From NCBI GenBank assembly GCA_964423745.1, contig CAYRGG010000028.1, positions 1 through 47,628 on the forward strand: a stretch of 47,628 nucleotides of DNA, written 5' to 3'. The stretch comes from CAYRGG01 sp964423745 (GTDB lineage: Bacteria; Pseudomonadota; Gammaproteobacteria; Competibacterales; Competibacteraceae). Within the stretch, counting starts at the first letter, position 1. Every line of letters starts with the position of its first letter. Made by a program: the position numbers and the translations under genes. Shown in pieces: positions 8,690 through 16,486 of the stretch. The notes below the pieces were generated by a model, which saw only the letters and a program-made list of their open reading frames with translations, made no database searches and was not told where the DNA came from.

Positions 8690-8922
8690 GACAATTAATT
8701 AATGAAATATATGATGAGGAACAGGCAGATAAGGATAAGGAGTGGCAACACTGGAATGACATAATTGGTTACGAAGGAGTAAAAAATTGGTTAGAAATAC
8801 CGATCCTTTCGAATGGAGATGAAAAGCACCGGCTTCTGGGTCTTGTAGTTTGTGATTGTAAAGGAGAGGAACTCAAAATAGGGGCACAAGAGGGACAAAT
8901 ACCTGATGAAGCGGTTAGATGG

Positions 8923-10200
8923 TTGAAAAATTCGCTGCTAAGCTTAGTTGCAGAACTTAGCCGATTGCTACGAGAGGACAGTAAAGCCAAACGCACAGAA
9001 GCTAGGGAAAAAGTTCAAGTTGCTCTGCAAAAGCTGTTGAACTCAAATGGACTAGAAAATCTCAAAAAGGCTATTTTGGAACAAGCTATGTCTCTTACCC
9101 AAGCCGAAGGCGGTATTTTGCTGACAGGTGTAGAGGGTAGTGACGAATCGTTAGAAATTAGCGCTAAGCGAGGACCTGTGCAAGAGCACTTTGCTAGTCA
9201 TATTCCCGTTTCAACCGATAGTTTAACAGCAGTTAAGGCTTATCGGCAGAGAAAAGCGTTTGTGGTGCCTTTATTTCACGAGTCACAAACCAAAAAAGTG
9301 CTATTAAAAACGGATCACTGGCAGTTTCTTGCGCCAGAGCCCAAGCAGTTTGAACAAGTCAGACAGTGGTTAGACGAGCTGGGCTGCGAATTAAGTGTCC
9401 CCCTTGAGCGCGCAGAACGGGTGATTGGAGCGGTAACTTTACATCATCAATCACCTATGCATTTTGACTATTATCGTACTACTTTGCTGGAAGAGCTTCT
9501 ATTATTAGCGGCTCCCGCCTTAGAAAGCGAGACGCAAAAAGAGGATCGTGATCTTTGGATGGCTGAAGCAATACATAGGTTGGGCTCACGAATCAATGCC
9601 TTATCTAGCAACCTGGAGTTGGCTAATTTGATACCTAATCAGCAAAGTGACTTTTTACATGTTGCTCAAGAACAAGCCACGCTTCTACGTGATCTCCTGG
9701 CGAACATCCGAGACCAAAACCATCGTTGGAATTTACAGGGACGATTTGCGCTTGAGTGGGAAAAGCGTTTTTCAGAGCTTAAAGATTTATTGAGAAAAGA
9801 TTATCCTGATTGTAACAATCGGTTGGAATGTTCAGCCGTTATAGAGCCAACTATGCACCTTAAGGGAGATAGTCAGGCTTTTGATTTTGTGTTAGGAAAT
9901 CTCATATGTAATGCGCTGCAGCATGGGGAAGACGGTTCAATCAAGCTCGTCGCAGAAAACCAGAATAACCAATTCTGGACCTTGAGAATAAGCAACCTTG
10001 GTCGCATCGATAAAACTGATAAAGAAAAAATTTTTCATTTAGATAAAAGGGGAAAAAATGCACGAGGGGATGGCTTGGGTATGGGATTGGCCATCGCTCG
10101 TCGTATTGTTCGTCTCCATGGCGGTAATCTAGTACTAAAAGATTCTGGAGAAACGACAAAACAGGTCATTTTCACTCTGGAATGGCCTTTTACAGAATAA
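8923..10200 (+). CDS. Second hybrid kinase, C-terminal part: GAF domain, HisKA-like and HATPase domains
   Basis: The listed TTG start at 8923 is only the first possible start downstream. In this frame coding sequence runs unbroken from the A7 run (8645-8651) and reads KQGEYLQREDGKIRQLINEI..., finishing the GAF domain opened by the preceding ORF. From 8923, a second GAF domain lies at about 45-200, an H-box with candidate phospho-His in AEAIHRLGSRIN (about H218), an N-box (FVLGNLICNALQHG) and a G2 box (GDGLGMGLAIARRIV). Reconstructed, the protein would be receiver-PAS-GAF-GAF-HisKA-HATPase, about 830 residues. It is followed after 19 bp by a stand-alone receiver gene. Confidence 0.75.
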   Translation: MKNSLLSLVAELSRLLREDSKAKRTEAREKVQVALQKLLNSNGLENLKKAILEQAMSLTQAEGGILLTGVEGSDESLEISAKRGPVQEHFASHIPVSTDSLTAVKAYRQRKAFVVPLFHESQTKKVLLKTDHWQFLAPEPKQFEQVRQWLDELGCELSVPLERAERVIGAVTLHHQSPMHFDYYRTTLLEELLLLAAPALESETQKEDRDLWMAEAIHRLGSRINALSSNLELANLIPNQQSDFLHVAQEQATLLRDLLANIRDQNHRWNLQGRFALEWEKRFSELKDLLRKDYPDCNNRLECSAVIEPTMHLKGDSQAFDFVLGNLICNALQHGEDGSIKLVAENQNNQFWTLRISNLGRIDKTDKEKIFHLDKRGKNARGDGLGMGLAIARRIVRLHGGNLVLKDSGETTKQVIFTLEWPFTE

Positions 10201-10219
10201 TTTTTGAGAGATTCTTAAG

Positions 10220-10681
10220 ATGAGAGAAATACTTGAAGATAAAAAAATCCTTATCGTGGATGATGATGAATCTACAATCGCCCCTCTACGTGCTCTTTTG
10301 AGAAACAAGGGAGCATGGGTTACTTATGAAAGTCAACTTGATCAAGCAAAAAAGAGACTCGAAACCGAGGAGGCTTTTGATCTGGTTATTATTGATCTTA
10401 GGTTTAATGACGAGCTTCCAGAGTCGTTGAAATATTTTCTACTGCCTAACCTAAATGATCCAAAGAAGGAGCACAAATTATATGGTGCAGCTCTTGCCAG
10501 CTGGATTATTGATGGCAGAAAAGATCTAAAATTTGTTTTCTACACCATATTGCCCGATAAAAACCCAGACTTAGAACATCGTGGAAATTCTGTTCAGGTA
10601 ATTGATAAATTAAAAACACCTTTATTGGAGGTTGTTTCTACCATTGAGAAGATGTTACGGAGCGAAGCTATGAATGTTTAA
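10220..10681 (+). CDS. Stand-alone response regulator (receiver domain only)
   Basis: 153 residues forming a single receiver domain: acidic pair in LIVDDDES (about 13-16), phosphoacceptor Asp in VIIDLRFND (D59), Thr/Tyr switch region FVFYTILP and conserved Lys in VIDKLKTP (about K130). There is no DNA-binding output domain. An extra loop of about 30 residues (PNLNDPKKEHKLYG) sits between the phosphoacceptor and the next strand, where it could contact partners. It follows the kinase by 19 bp and precedes a membrane-protein gene, so it probably passes phosphoryl groups or relays to that protein. This is the only gene in the island with no visible lesion. Confidence 0.8.
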   Translation: MREILEDKKILIVDDDESTIAPLRALLRNKGAWVTYESQLDQAKKRLETEEAFDLVIIDLRFNDELPESLKYFLLPNLNDPKKEHKLYGAALASWIIDGRKDLKFVFYTILPDKNPDLEHRGNSVQVIDKLKTPLLEVVSTIEKMLRSEAMNV

Positions 10682-10694
10682 TTGGGGGGGATAC

Positions 10695-11408
10695 ATGGAT
10701 TCGGCAGCTTTTATAGCGGGATTTCTACACTGGTTGGTTGCCGCAGGGAGTGCTGGTTTTGGTGTTGCATTGTATTATTTTGGATTTAACAAGACTAAAT
10801 GTTGATCAACTCTTGGGATTGCTTGTCTTTATTTTTTTGGCACCTGTTTCTTTATCGTTTTTTTGTTGTCTATTAAAGCAATTCCTTTATCCGCGGCTAA
10901 TGGCATTGAGGGTGGTAGTCTAACTCGAATGTTAGCCGTTTTTGTAGCTATTTTTACAGGGTTTGTTGTCAAAATTACATTTGATATTTCTAAAGATGTT
11001 AGAGATCGACAGAAAGAAGTAAAACAAGAATTAACAAAAATAGATACCCATTTTCAGAGAATAAGCATGGATATTTTACGCTCTGAACGTTATTTGTATT
11101 TTTATATATCTGGCCAAGAGGCTTTATCTTCGGAAAATTTAGATATAGAAAAAGTACTAGGTTACTCTTATGCTAGGAATATTTATTATGATCCAGGCAA
11201 GGTAAATACATCAACTGATTTATCTTTAAACATTTTTTTTGAGCGAGAGGAATTACAAGAATTTTTGTTGGCACCTCGCGACCGAGAATATATCGCGTAT
11301 TTAGCTAATAATTTTACTCATCCTAGCGAAGAACGAACAAAAAGCATTCGTCAAGATTTAGATAAATTAGTAGGATTGCTGGAAGATAGAGCTAGATCAA
11401 AGGGATAA
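10695..11408 (+). pseudogene. Three-helix membrane protein with C-terminal soluble domain, interrupted by in-frame TGA
   Basis: An ATG at 10695 (after a G-rich ribosome site, TTGGGGGGG) encodes MDSAAFIAGFLHWLVAAG..., one membrane helix, and stops at TGA 10803-10805. The same frame continues without another stop to 11408. It gives a second helix (GIACLYFFGTCFFIVFLLS), a third (MLAVFVAIFTGFVVKITF) and about 150 soluble residues starting with a charged helix (DISKDVRDRQKEVKQELTKI). The full product would be about 237 residues. The downstream part alone could start at TTG 10863 but would lose two helices. I do not recognise the family. Placement last in the kinase/receiver operon suggests an output or sensor component. 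Confidence 0.6.
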
Positions 11409-11487
11409 AATCTTTTTACCGTATAACTTTTCTACTTATCCGATAAACTTTGCCACGCCAGCGTCAAAGCCGGTCCGATTGAAGCGG

Positions 11488-11661
11488 TTATTTGGTACTT
11501 TGCGTTTTTCTTTTGGCGTCTTGACATACGAATGCATTTACATATCTTTTTATATAAGCCTTTTCTTCTTTAAAACTCATACCCTCAAAGTCATGGCTGA
11601 GCTTATCGCGGATCTCCCGCATAATCTTCACCGCATCAAACTGCTTTTCATTCGTTTCCAT
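11488..11661 (-). CDS. Small antitoxin-like protein (57 aa) next to a PIN-domain remnant
   Basis: Complementary strand, ATG at 11661: METNEKQFDAVKIMREIRDK..., ending TAA at 11488-11490. The pattern of an acidic/amphipathic start, an MREIRDKLSHDFEGMS core and a KEEKAYIKRY helix is typical of the small partner of one PIN-domain toxin family. It overlaps the 3' end of the PIN remnant by 14 bp, as toxin-antitoxin genes usually do. The toxin has lost its N-terminal half, so this would be an orphan antitoxin. Confidence 0.55.
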   Translation of the reverse strand: METNEKQFDAVKIMREIRDKLSHDFEGMSFKEEKAYIKRYVNAFVCQDAKRKTQSTK

Positions 11662-11932
11662 AACTGATCACCTCTTGCGGTGTTCTAATTTCCAACAAGG
11701 GATGACCCTGTCGAAGATTAACAGAATTATAGCCATGAATCCGTTGCAGATTAACGATGTGCTTGAAGTTCCAACTCACGAGCACATCAACACGAGCGAC
11801 CGTTGCGATGGGTATTTGTTGAGCATCCACAAGATTACTTGAGCCTACAATACCTTCAGCGATATAACACTTTGCAAGTTCCCTCGCTTCTTCCTGAAAT
11901 TCCACAGCACCGATTTGAGAGTGATTTCCCAA
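11648..11932 (-). pseudogene. C-terminal half of a PIN-domain toxin
   Basis: 94 open codons read ...EEARELAKCYIAEGIVG, then DAQQIPIATVARVDVLVSWNFKHIVN and the family's terminal LEIRTPQEVI. These are the C-terminal features of a known PIN toxin family, including acidic residues and the SWNFKHIVN strand. The N-terminal half with the first catalytic aspartates is absent. Upstream, in another frame, the DNA encodes the N-terminus of a different PIN family, so the reading frame looks like the product of a recombination or deletion. Not expected to be active. Confidence 0.65.
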
Positions 11933-12057
11933 AAGATGATGCTGCTGACGACAACTCGGTTTTTTGGCTGAGTAATAAAATCTTGAGCAGATTTACTGAG
12001 CTTTTTGGCTCAAATACCGTCCATAAACAAACTATGAGTATCCAATAAATAATTCAT
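11914..12057 (-). pseudogene. N-terminal remnant of a second VapC-like PIN toxin
   Basis: Complementary strand, ATG at 12057: MNYLLDTHSLFMDGI, then TGA (12010-12012), then AKKLSKSAQDFITQPKNRVV and VSSIIFWEITLK in the same frame. This matches the beginning of VapC-type toxins (LLDTH with a catalytic Asp, the KLS.KA..I helix, V.VS...WEI.IK), apart from a stop and a short deletion in the loop. Similarity ends near 11914, where the other PIN remnant begins in a shifted frame. Confidence 0.5.
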
Positions 12058-12397
12058 GAACAACTATGATGCTAGCAATTCCTTATCGCTCAATGAAAAT
12101 TTTTCTAACATATGACATTAGGCATGATTCACCAATCGTCAAAGTTTTCACCGTCGAAATTCATATTAAGTGGACCATGTAAAATAGAACAAAAAGTATC
12201 TTGACGAGTTGTCAAGATTTCTGCGGCATATTGGAAAGCAATACCCGAGAGAGCGATAAGCAAAAACTTTGCAACGGTAAAACCCAAGTCGGTGTTTCCT
12301 TGAGCATGTACTGTAAATGGAGACTGCTATATTTTTGTTGGTATCTTCAGCTTTTGTTACTCTTTTACTGTTTTATTTTTTTAGGAATGTATTGACG
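12058..12397. other. Non-coding stretch between PIN remnant and toxin-antitoxin pair
   Basis: About 340 bases without a convincing gene on either strand; short open frames here have no family features. A small inverted repeat, TTGACGAGTTGTCAA, lies at 12201-12215. An AGGA motif at 12383-12386 is the likely ribosome site for the ATG at 12398. Confidence 0.4.
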
Positions 12398-12673
12398 ATG
12401 CGAGAGAATGACACAGCGGTTTTCCTAAATGAGGTTCGAACAGTGCTTAACAAAGCACTTGCGGAGGAGGTGGACGCCATCAAAATCCGCAGATTGCCCG
12501 GTGGTACCGTCCATATTGAGGTCACTCTGTATGAGCACCGGCAGGAGGACAACAAATGGGTAAGGTTTGCTGAACAGATGCACCAGGAAAGCCCTCTCCG
12601 GGGACGGTCAGAGGAACTGAATGACCGAGTTCGGGAATTCCGTGAGGGATTTTCCTTCGAGCGAGGGTTATGA
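12398..12673 (+). CDS. Putative antitoxin of a PIN toxin-antitoxin pair
   Basis: From ATG 12398, 91 residues: MRENDTAVFLNEVRTVLNKA..., acidic and rich in predicted helix, with a middle strand (GGTVHIEVTLYEHR). An open frame extends upstream to 12317 but would add an implausible hydrophobic leader, and AGGA sits before 12398. Its TGA overlaps the ATG of the downstream PIN gene by 4 bp (ATGA), the usual arrangement for a toxin and antitoxin. I do not recognise the family by name; the role rests on context. Confidence 0.6.
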   Translation: MRENDTAVFLNEVRTVLNKALAEEVDAIKIRRLPGGTVHIEVTLYEHRQEDNKWVRFAEQMHQESPLRGRSEELNDRVREFREGFSFERGL

Positions 12674-13119
12674 AAAGATATCTTATCGACATCAACATCG
12701 TTTCATATCTTGCCGACATTGAATCCCCTTTTCATGAAAAGGTGCAAACCCGTTTTAAAGCTCTTGCAAAGGATGATGAGATTTCTCTCTCTGTGCTCGG
12801 TCTTTATGAATTTTATTACAGTCTTTCCCACGCCAATAACAGCATTGACCCTGACATTCTTCGGACTAAAGAAAAAGTCTTTGCTACCTTTCCGATTGTT
12901 CCGCTAAGCGATGCGGGAGGAAAGATCTTCGGGGAACTGAAAACGACCTACCAAAACCATTACGGTTTACCGAGAACAGCTCTGGCCCGTGACTCAGTGG
13001 ATCTCATGATCGCCAGCTCTGCCCTCGAGGCGGGTTTGGTTCTCGTGAGTCATGATCAGGTGTTTTTAAAAATTCAAGTGATTCAGCCCAGTCTTCAAGT
13101 GGAGGATTGTGTAGTGTGA
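12670..13119 (+). CDS. PIN-domain ribonuclease toxin (VapC-like)
   Basis: 149 residues with the PIN-domain acidic residues: YLIDINIVSYL (D7), SVLGLYEFYYS (E in the second helix), RDSVDLMIASSAL (D) and SHDQVF (D). The start matches VapC-type tRNA/RNA endonucleases. The gene is coupled by a 4-bp overlap to an upstream small acidic protein. No lesion was seen, so unlike the remnants just upstream this pair may be functional. Specific RNA target unknown. Confidence 0.75.
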   Translation: MKRYLIDINIVSYLADIESPFHEKVQTRFKALAKDDEISLSVLGLYEFYYSLSHANNSIDPDILRTKEKVFATFPIVPLSDAGGKIFGELKTTYQNHYGLPRTALARDSVDLMIASSALEAGLVLVSHDQVFLKIQVIQPSLQVEDCVV

Positions 13120-13271
13120 CTGCCTAGAGTTTTTGTAATTTAAACAATGTAAGATAGCTAAAAACTTTGTAACCAAATCAAAATTTTCAAAGCGGGTTGC
13201 ACAAATACTGAGCTCAGGTTACAAGCTCTACTTGAATTTGGGATAGGTTACCCACCTTAGGGGAATAGCGA

Positions 13272-14096
13272 ATGGCTGATGAAAGTAAATCTAAACGAAC
13301 AACGACCGATTCGGCTAAGTCGACTCGTTCTACTAAGACAAACTCAAAAAAACCTGTCACAGCCAGAAAAACGGCGCGTAGCGCCAAGATTGTCGATAAA
13401 ACAAGCTCCGCCAAGGCTGATAAAGATGCAAAAGCGGCAACGGCTAAGGACACTAAAACGGTGGTGATCCCTGAAAATGCTGATCCGTCTTTAATTCGCA
13501 AATTGACAAGTCTACCCGGCGCCATGGCGGACAGCGCCCTACGTATGGTTGTGAAAACCACGGATGTGCCTTTGCGGGTGGGCAAAGCATTGTTCCTCAA
13601 GCCTGAGCAGCAAGACCGCATGAAGGAAGCCGGGCAAATGCTCAAGGATTTGCGGGAAGTTACCGGGCTCACCCGGGATGAACTCAGCGAAGCATTGGAC
13701 TTAAAAGATCACTCCTTGATCGAAGCTGTTGAAAATGGAACCGCTATTCTTTCGTTTGAACTGATTTTGCGCTTGGCTGCTGTCTTAGCCCGTCATGATC
13801 CCATCCCCGTTATTTTAAAATTTACCCGCACCTATAACCCAGAGCTTTGGCGAATTCTCGAAGATTGGGGATTTGGACGGTTATCGCTGCATTTTGAACG
13901 AGAGAGGCACTTTATCAATATTTACCGGCGTCATGATGCCGCTAGAAAACTATCCGATGAGGGTTTTGAGCGGGTGTTGGCGTTTACCCGAGCGGCCTTT
14001 GAAATGGCGTTACACTTCGCGGCTGAACAGGAAAACTTAAATGCCGATGACATAGACGACGAGGAAACAACCGATGAGCATGATTCGGAAGGTTAA
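13272..14096 (+). CDS. HTH (XRE-like) protein with a long basic N-terminal tail
   Basis: 274 residues. Residues 1-65 are low-complexity Lys/Ser/Thr/Ala (SKSKRTTTDSAKSTRSTKTN), like histone H1-type nucleoid tails. A helix-turn-helix of the XRE type lies at about 121-175 (LKDLREVTGLTRDELSEALD). The C-terminal region (about 180-250) has a conserved-looking YNPELWRILEDWGFGRL segment and ends in an acidic tail (DDIDDEETTDEHDSEG). The basic-head, acidic-tail layout suggests DNA binding plus protein interaction. Target genes unknown. Confidence 0.7.
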   Translation: MADESKSKRTTTDSAKSTRSTKTNSKKPVTARKTARSAKIVDKTSSAKADKDAKAATAKDTKTVVIPENADPSLIRKLTSLPGAMADSALRMVVKTTDVPLRVGKALFLKPEQQDRMKEAGQMLKDLREVTGLTRDELSEALDLKDHSLIEAVENGTAILSFELILRLAAVLARHDPIPVILKFTRTYNPELWRILEDWGFGRLSLHFERERHFINIYRRHDAARKLSDEGFERVLAFTRAAFEMALHFAAEQENLNADDIDDEETTDEHDSEG

Positions 14097-14110
14097 AGGG
14101 AAGTGCTGTC

Positions 14111-14995
14111 TCAGTGACTTTGTAAACCGCCTGTATGAAGGGCCACAATCCGAGTGCCTGGTGGAAAAACCTGTTGAGTGACTAAATCGTAGAGACCATA
14201 AAACATTTTAGCCGTATAAATAGGGTCTAAAGGTATAGCGTGTTGGGTTGTGAAGGTATCCATAAAATTTTTTAACCAGGGTGGACACTTAGCATAACCA
14301 CCGCAGTGGTAACTACTGTAGAGCTGCCAATTATGGCGATCGGTAACGCCCAACAAAGCTCGTATGTTATCTGCTAAAAAGTCTCCATTTTTGAGTACAG
14401 AAAAACCCAAGGCTGTTTTCCCAGTTGGCAGATGATTGGCTATGCCAGCTAGGGTGCCGCCGGTACCACACGCCGTTGTAACAACGTCAAACGCGCCGCC
14501 AGTTTGTTGGCGGAGTTCAGCGACGATTTCACCGCAACCTTGTAAAGCCAGGGGATTAGTGCCTCCCTCGGGGAGCAAATAGAAATCGCCAAACTGATGT
14601 TGAAGTTCAGCTAACAGGGCGGGACTTTCTTTTTGCCGGTAGCGGGTTCGATCTAAATAATAAAGTGTCATGCCGCAATCTTTGGCGAAACGCAAGGTAG
14701 GATTAAGTGGCTGATGGGCTTCGCCACGAATAACCCCGATGGTGTCAAATCCCCAGCGTGATCCGGCTGCCGCTGTGGCGTAAATATGGTTAGAATAGGC
14801 GCCGCCAAAGGTCAGTAATTTATAATAACCTTGCTTTTTTGCCGCCATTAGGTTGTATTTTAATTTGCGCCATTTATTGCCGGAAATATGCGTATCGATC
14901 AGGTCATCGCGTTTAATAAAAAGTTCTATGCCGTATCGAATCAGGGTGGCATCATAAATGGCTTGCAATGGTGTAGCTGCTTTATAGGGAAACAT
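14111..14995 (-). CDS. PLP-dependent D-cysteine desulfhydrase / ACC deaminase family protein
   Basis: 294 residues of the fold-type II PLP family. The Lys that binds PLP is in SGNKWRKLKYNL (K41). GGAYSNHIYATAAAG forms the cofactor/substrate loop, and TACGTGGTLAGI binds the PLP phosphate. Family members cleave D-cysteine to pyruvate, sulfide and ammonia, or deaminate 1-aminocyclopropane-1-carboxylate; the sequence alone does not settle which. It is somewhat shorter than DcyD (about 330 residues), mostly through a compact C-terminus. Convergent with the HTH gene, with a 14-bp gap. Confidence 0.75.
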   Translation of the reverse strand: MFPYKAATPLQAIYDATLIRYGIELFIKRDDLIDTHISGNKWRKLKYNLMAAKKQGYYKLLTFGGAYSNHIYATAAAGSRWGFDTIGVIRGEAHQPLNPTLRFAKDCGMTLYYLDRTRYRQKESPALLAELQHQFGDFYLLPEGGTNPLALQGCGEIVAELRQQTGGAFDVVTTACGTGGTLAGIANHLPTGKTALGFSVLKNGDFLADNIRALLGVTDRHNWQLYSSYHCGGYAKCPPWLKNFMDTFTTQHAIPLDPIYTAKMFYGLYDLVTQQVFPPGTRIVALHTGGLQSH

Positions 14996-15067
14996 CGTTT
15001 TTATGAGCCCTGAGAGAGCCTACAAATTTATTTATCATCTCCAACCAACGACCCAGTTGCATAACGC

Positions 15068-16429
15068 ATGAAGCGCAAAAAACCCTTACCAGGAAGCAAA
15101 CCCCGTTTATTCAGCAAAGATAATATAAGTATTTTTGGTTCGGCGCTGGTACTGACTATTTTGGGTTTTTTTATCGCCTTTCAATTCGTACAACCCGCAC
15201 CCCCCACCCAAATCGTCATGGCCACCGGTGATAAAAACGGTGCTTACCACCTGTTTGGAAAGCGTTATCAGGAAGTTTTGGCGCAGCATGGTATTACCTT
15301 AACCTTACGCAACACGTCCGGTTCCGTTGAAAACCTTCAGTTATTAAAAAAAGGCGAAGTGGACATTGCTTTTGTGCAGGGTGGGGTACGGGGTTTTCGA
15401 TCCAATACGACAACTTTTACCTCGTTAGCGAGTCTCTACTATGAGCCTATCTGGATTTTTACCCGTACCCCAGAGCCACCTGAACAACTGACTGCATTGC
15501 GTGGGCAACGTATTGCGGCTGGTGAAGTGGGTAGCGGAACACGCGCTATCGCTCTGCAGCTATTGTCAGATAATGCGCTATCGGAAGCGCCAACTCAGGT
15601 GCTAACCCTAGATAGCAAAAGTGCTGCCAAGGCTTTAGCCGATGAGCAAATAGATGCGATGATATTGGTGACTGGTGCGCAATCTCCCTTAGTGCAAAGC
15701 CTTGTCAGCGAGGACGGTGTAAGCTTGCTGAATTTTAGTCGGGCAGAAGCCTATATCCGTCATTATCGTTTTCTCTCCCAGGTGAAGTTACCGGAGGGTA
15801 TGATCGATTTAAAGGAAAACGTTCCCCAACAAGATACTTCGCTGTTAGCTTGCGTAGCGAATCTGGTAGCGCAGGAGGACTTTCATCCAGCATTGATCGA
15901 TTTGCTGCTGCAAGCGGCTACCCAAGTGCATGGACAAGGCGGTCTGTTTGAAGCAGTCGGTGAGTTTCCGTCTTCGCAATATCTTAACTTTCCCCTACAC
16001 CCAGAAGCACAACGCTATTTCGATTACGGTCCTCCCTTTTTACATCGTTATCTACCTTTTTGGGCGGCGACATTAGTCGATCGTTTAAAAATTATGCTGT
16101 TGCCTTTATTAGCTTTGTTGATCCCCTTAGCCAAATTGGCGCCAGCCCTTTATACCTGGCGTATGCGATCGCGGATATATCGTTGGTATGATGAGCTACA
16201 GGCGATTAACTTGACGCTGCGTGATGATATGCCTACGGATGTGGCGCGAGATCATCTGCAAGAATTAGACAAGCTGGAAATCGAGATAAGCCGCATCCCG
16301 GTACCCCTGTCCTACAACGATATTTTGTACAATTTGCTACTACATTTGGATTTAGTGCGCAGCAAGCTACAAAAAATTTTAACTAAACACGCTCAATCTT
16401 GGGCCACAAACAGTCAACAGGAGGGGTAA
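15068..16429 (+). CDS. Membrane-anchored TAXI-family solute-binding protein
   Basis: 453 residues. An N-terminal helix (about 22-42, ISIFGSALVLTILGFFIAF) anchors or exports the protein. The TAXI/NMT1-like binding domain (about 47-310) has IVMATGDKNGAYHLFGKRY, then VDIAFVQGG and GEVGSGTRAIALQLL. Unlike soluble TRAP-associated TAXI proteins, it has a second hydrophobic segment (about 330-360) and a cytoplasmic-looking charged tail (about 365-453). No TRAP permease gene is adjacent. It may be a stand-alone ligand sensor or adaptor rather than a transport component. Confidence 0.75.
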   Translation: MKRKKPLPGSKPRLFSKDNISIFGSALVLTILGFFIAFQFVQPAPPTQIVMATGDKNGAYHLFGKRYQEVLAQHGITLTLRNTSGSVENLQLLKKGEVDIAFVQGGVRGFRSNTTTFTSLASLYYEPIWIFTRTPEPPEQLTALRGQRIAAGEVGSGTRAIALQLLSDNALSEAPTQVLTLDSKSAAKALADEQIDAMILVTGAQSPLVQSLVSEDGVSLLNFSRAEAYIRHYRFLSQVKLPEGMIDLKENVPQQDTSLLACVANLVAQEDFHPALIDLLLQAATQVHGQGGLFEAVGEFPSSQYLNFPLHPEAQRYFDYGPPFLHRYLPFWAATLVDRLKIMLLPLLALLIPLAKLAPALYTWRMRSRIYRWYDELQAINLTLRDDMPTDVARDHLQELDKLEIEISRIPVPLSYNDILYNLLLHLDLVRSKLQKILTKHAQSWATNSQQEG

Positions 16430-16486
16430 ACTGACCTGTAAGAGAAGGTACCTTTTAAGTTTATCTTAGGTTATGCTGCCCGTGTT

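Noticed and set aside
5415..10805. Alternative genetic code or systematic stop read-through to explain the broken genes
   Set aside because: One lesion is TAG, one is TGA and one is a frameshift, and flanking genes use ordinary stops; separate lesions fit better than recoding.
10738..10923. Hydrophobic 61-codon ORF in an alternative frame within the membrane-protein gene
   Set aside because: It could be a frameshift alternative, but the frame carrying the ATG at 10695 reopens directly after the TGA and runs to 11408 with helices and a soluble domain, which explains the region better.
12201..12215. TTGACGAGTTGTCAA inverted repeat as an operator
   Set aside because: Single copy, about 180 bp from the nearest start codon, in a region of gene debris; not enough to call a site.
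12201..12395. 64-codon ORF before the antitoxin
   Set aside because: Cys/aromatic-rich random-looking translation, no ribosome site, and it overlaps the likely leader of the toxin-antitoxin operon.
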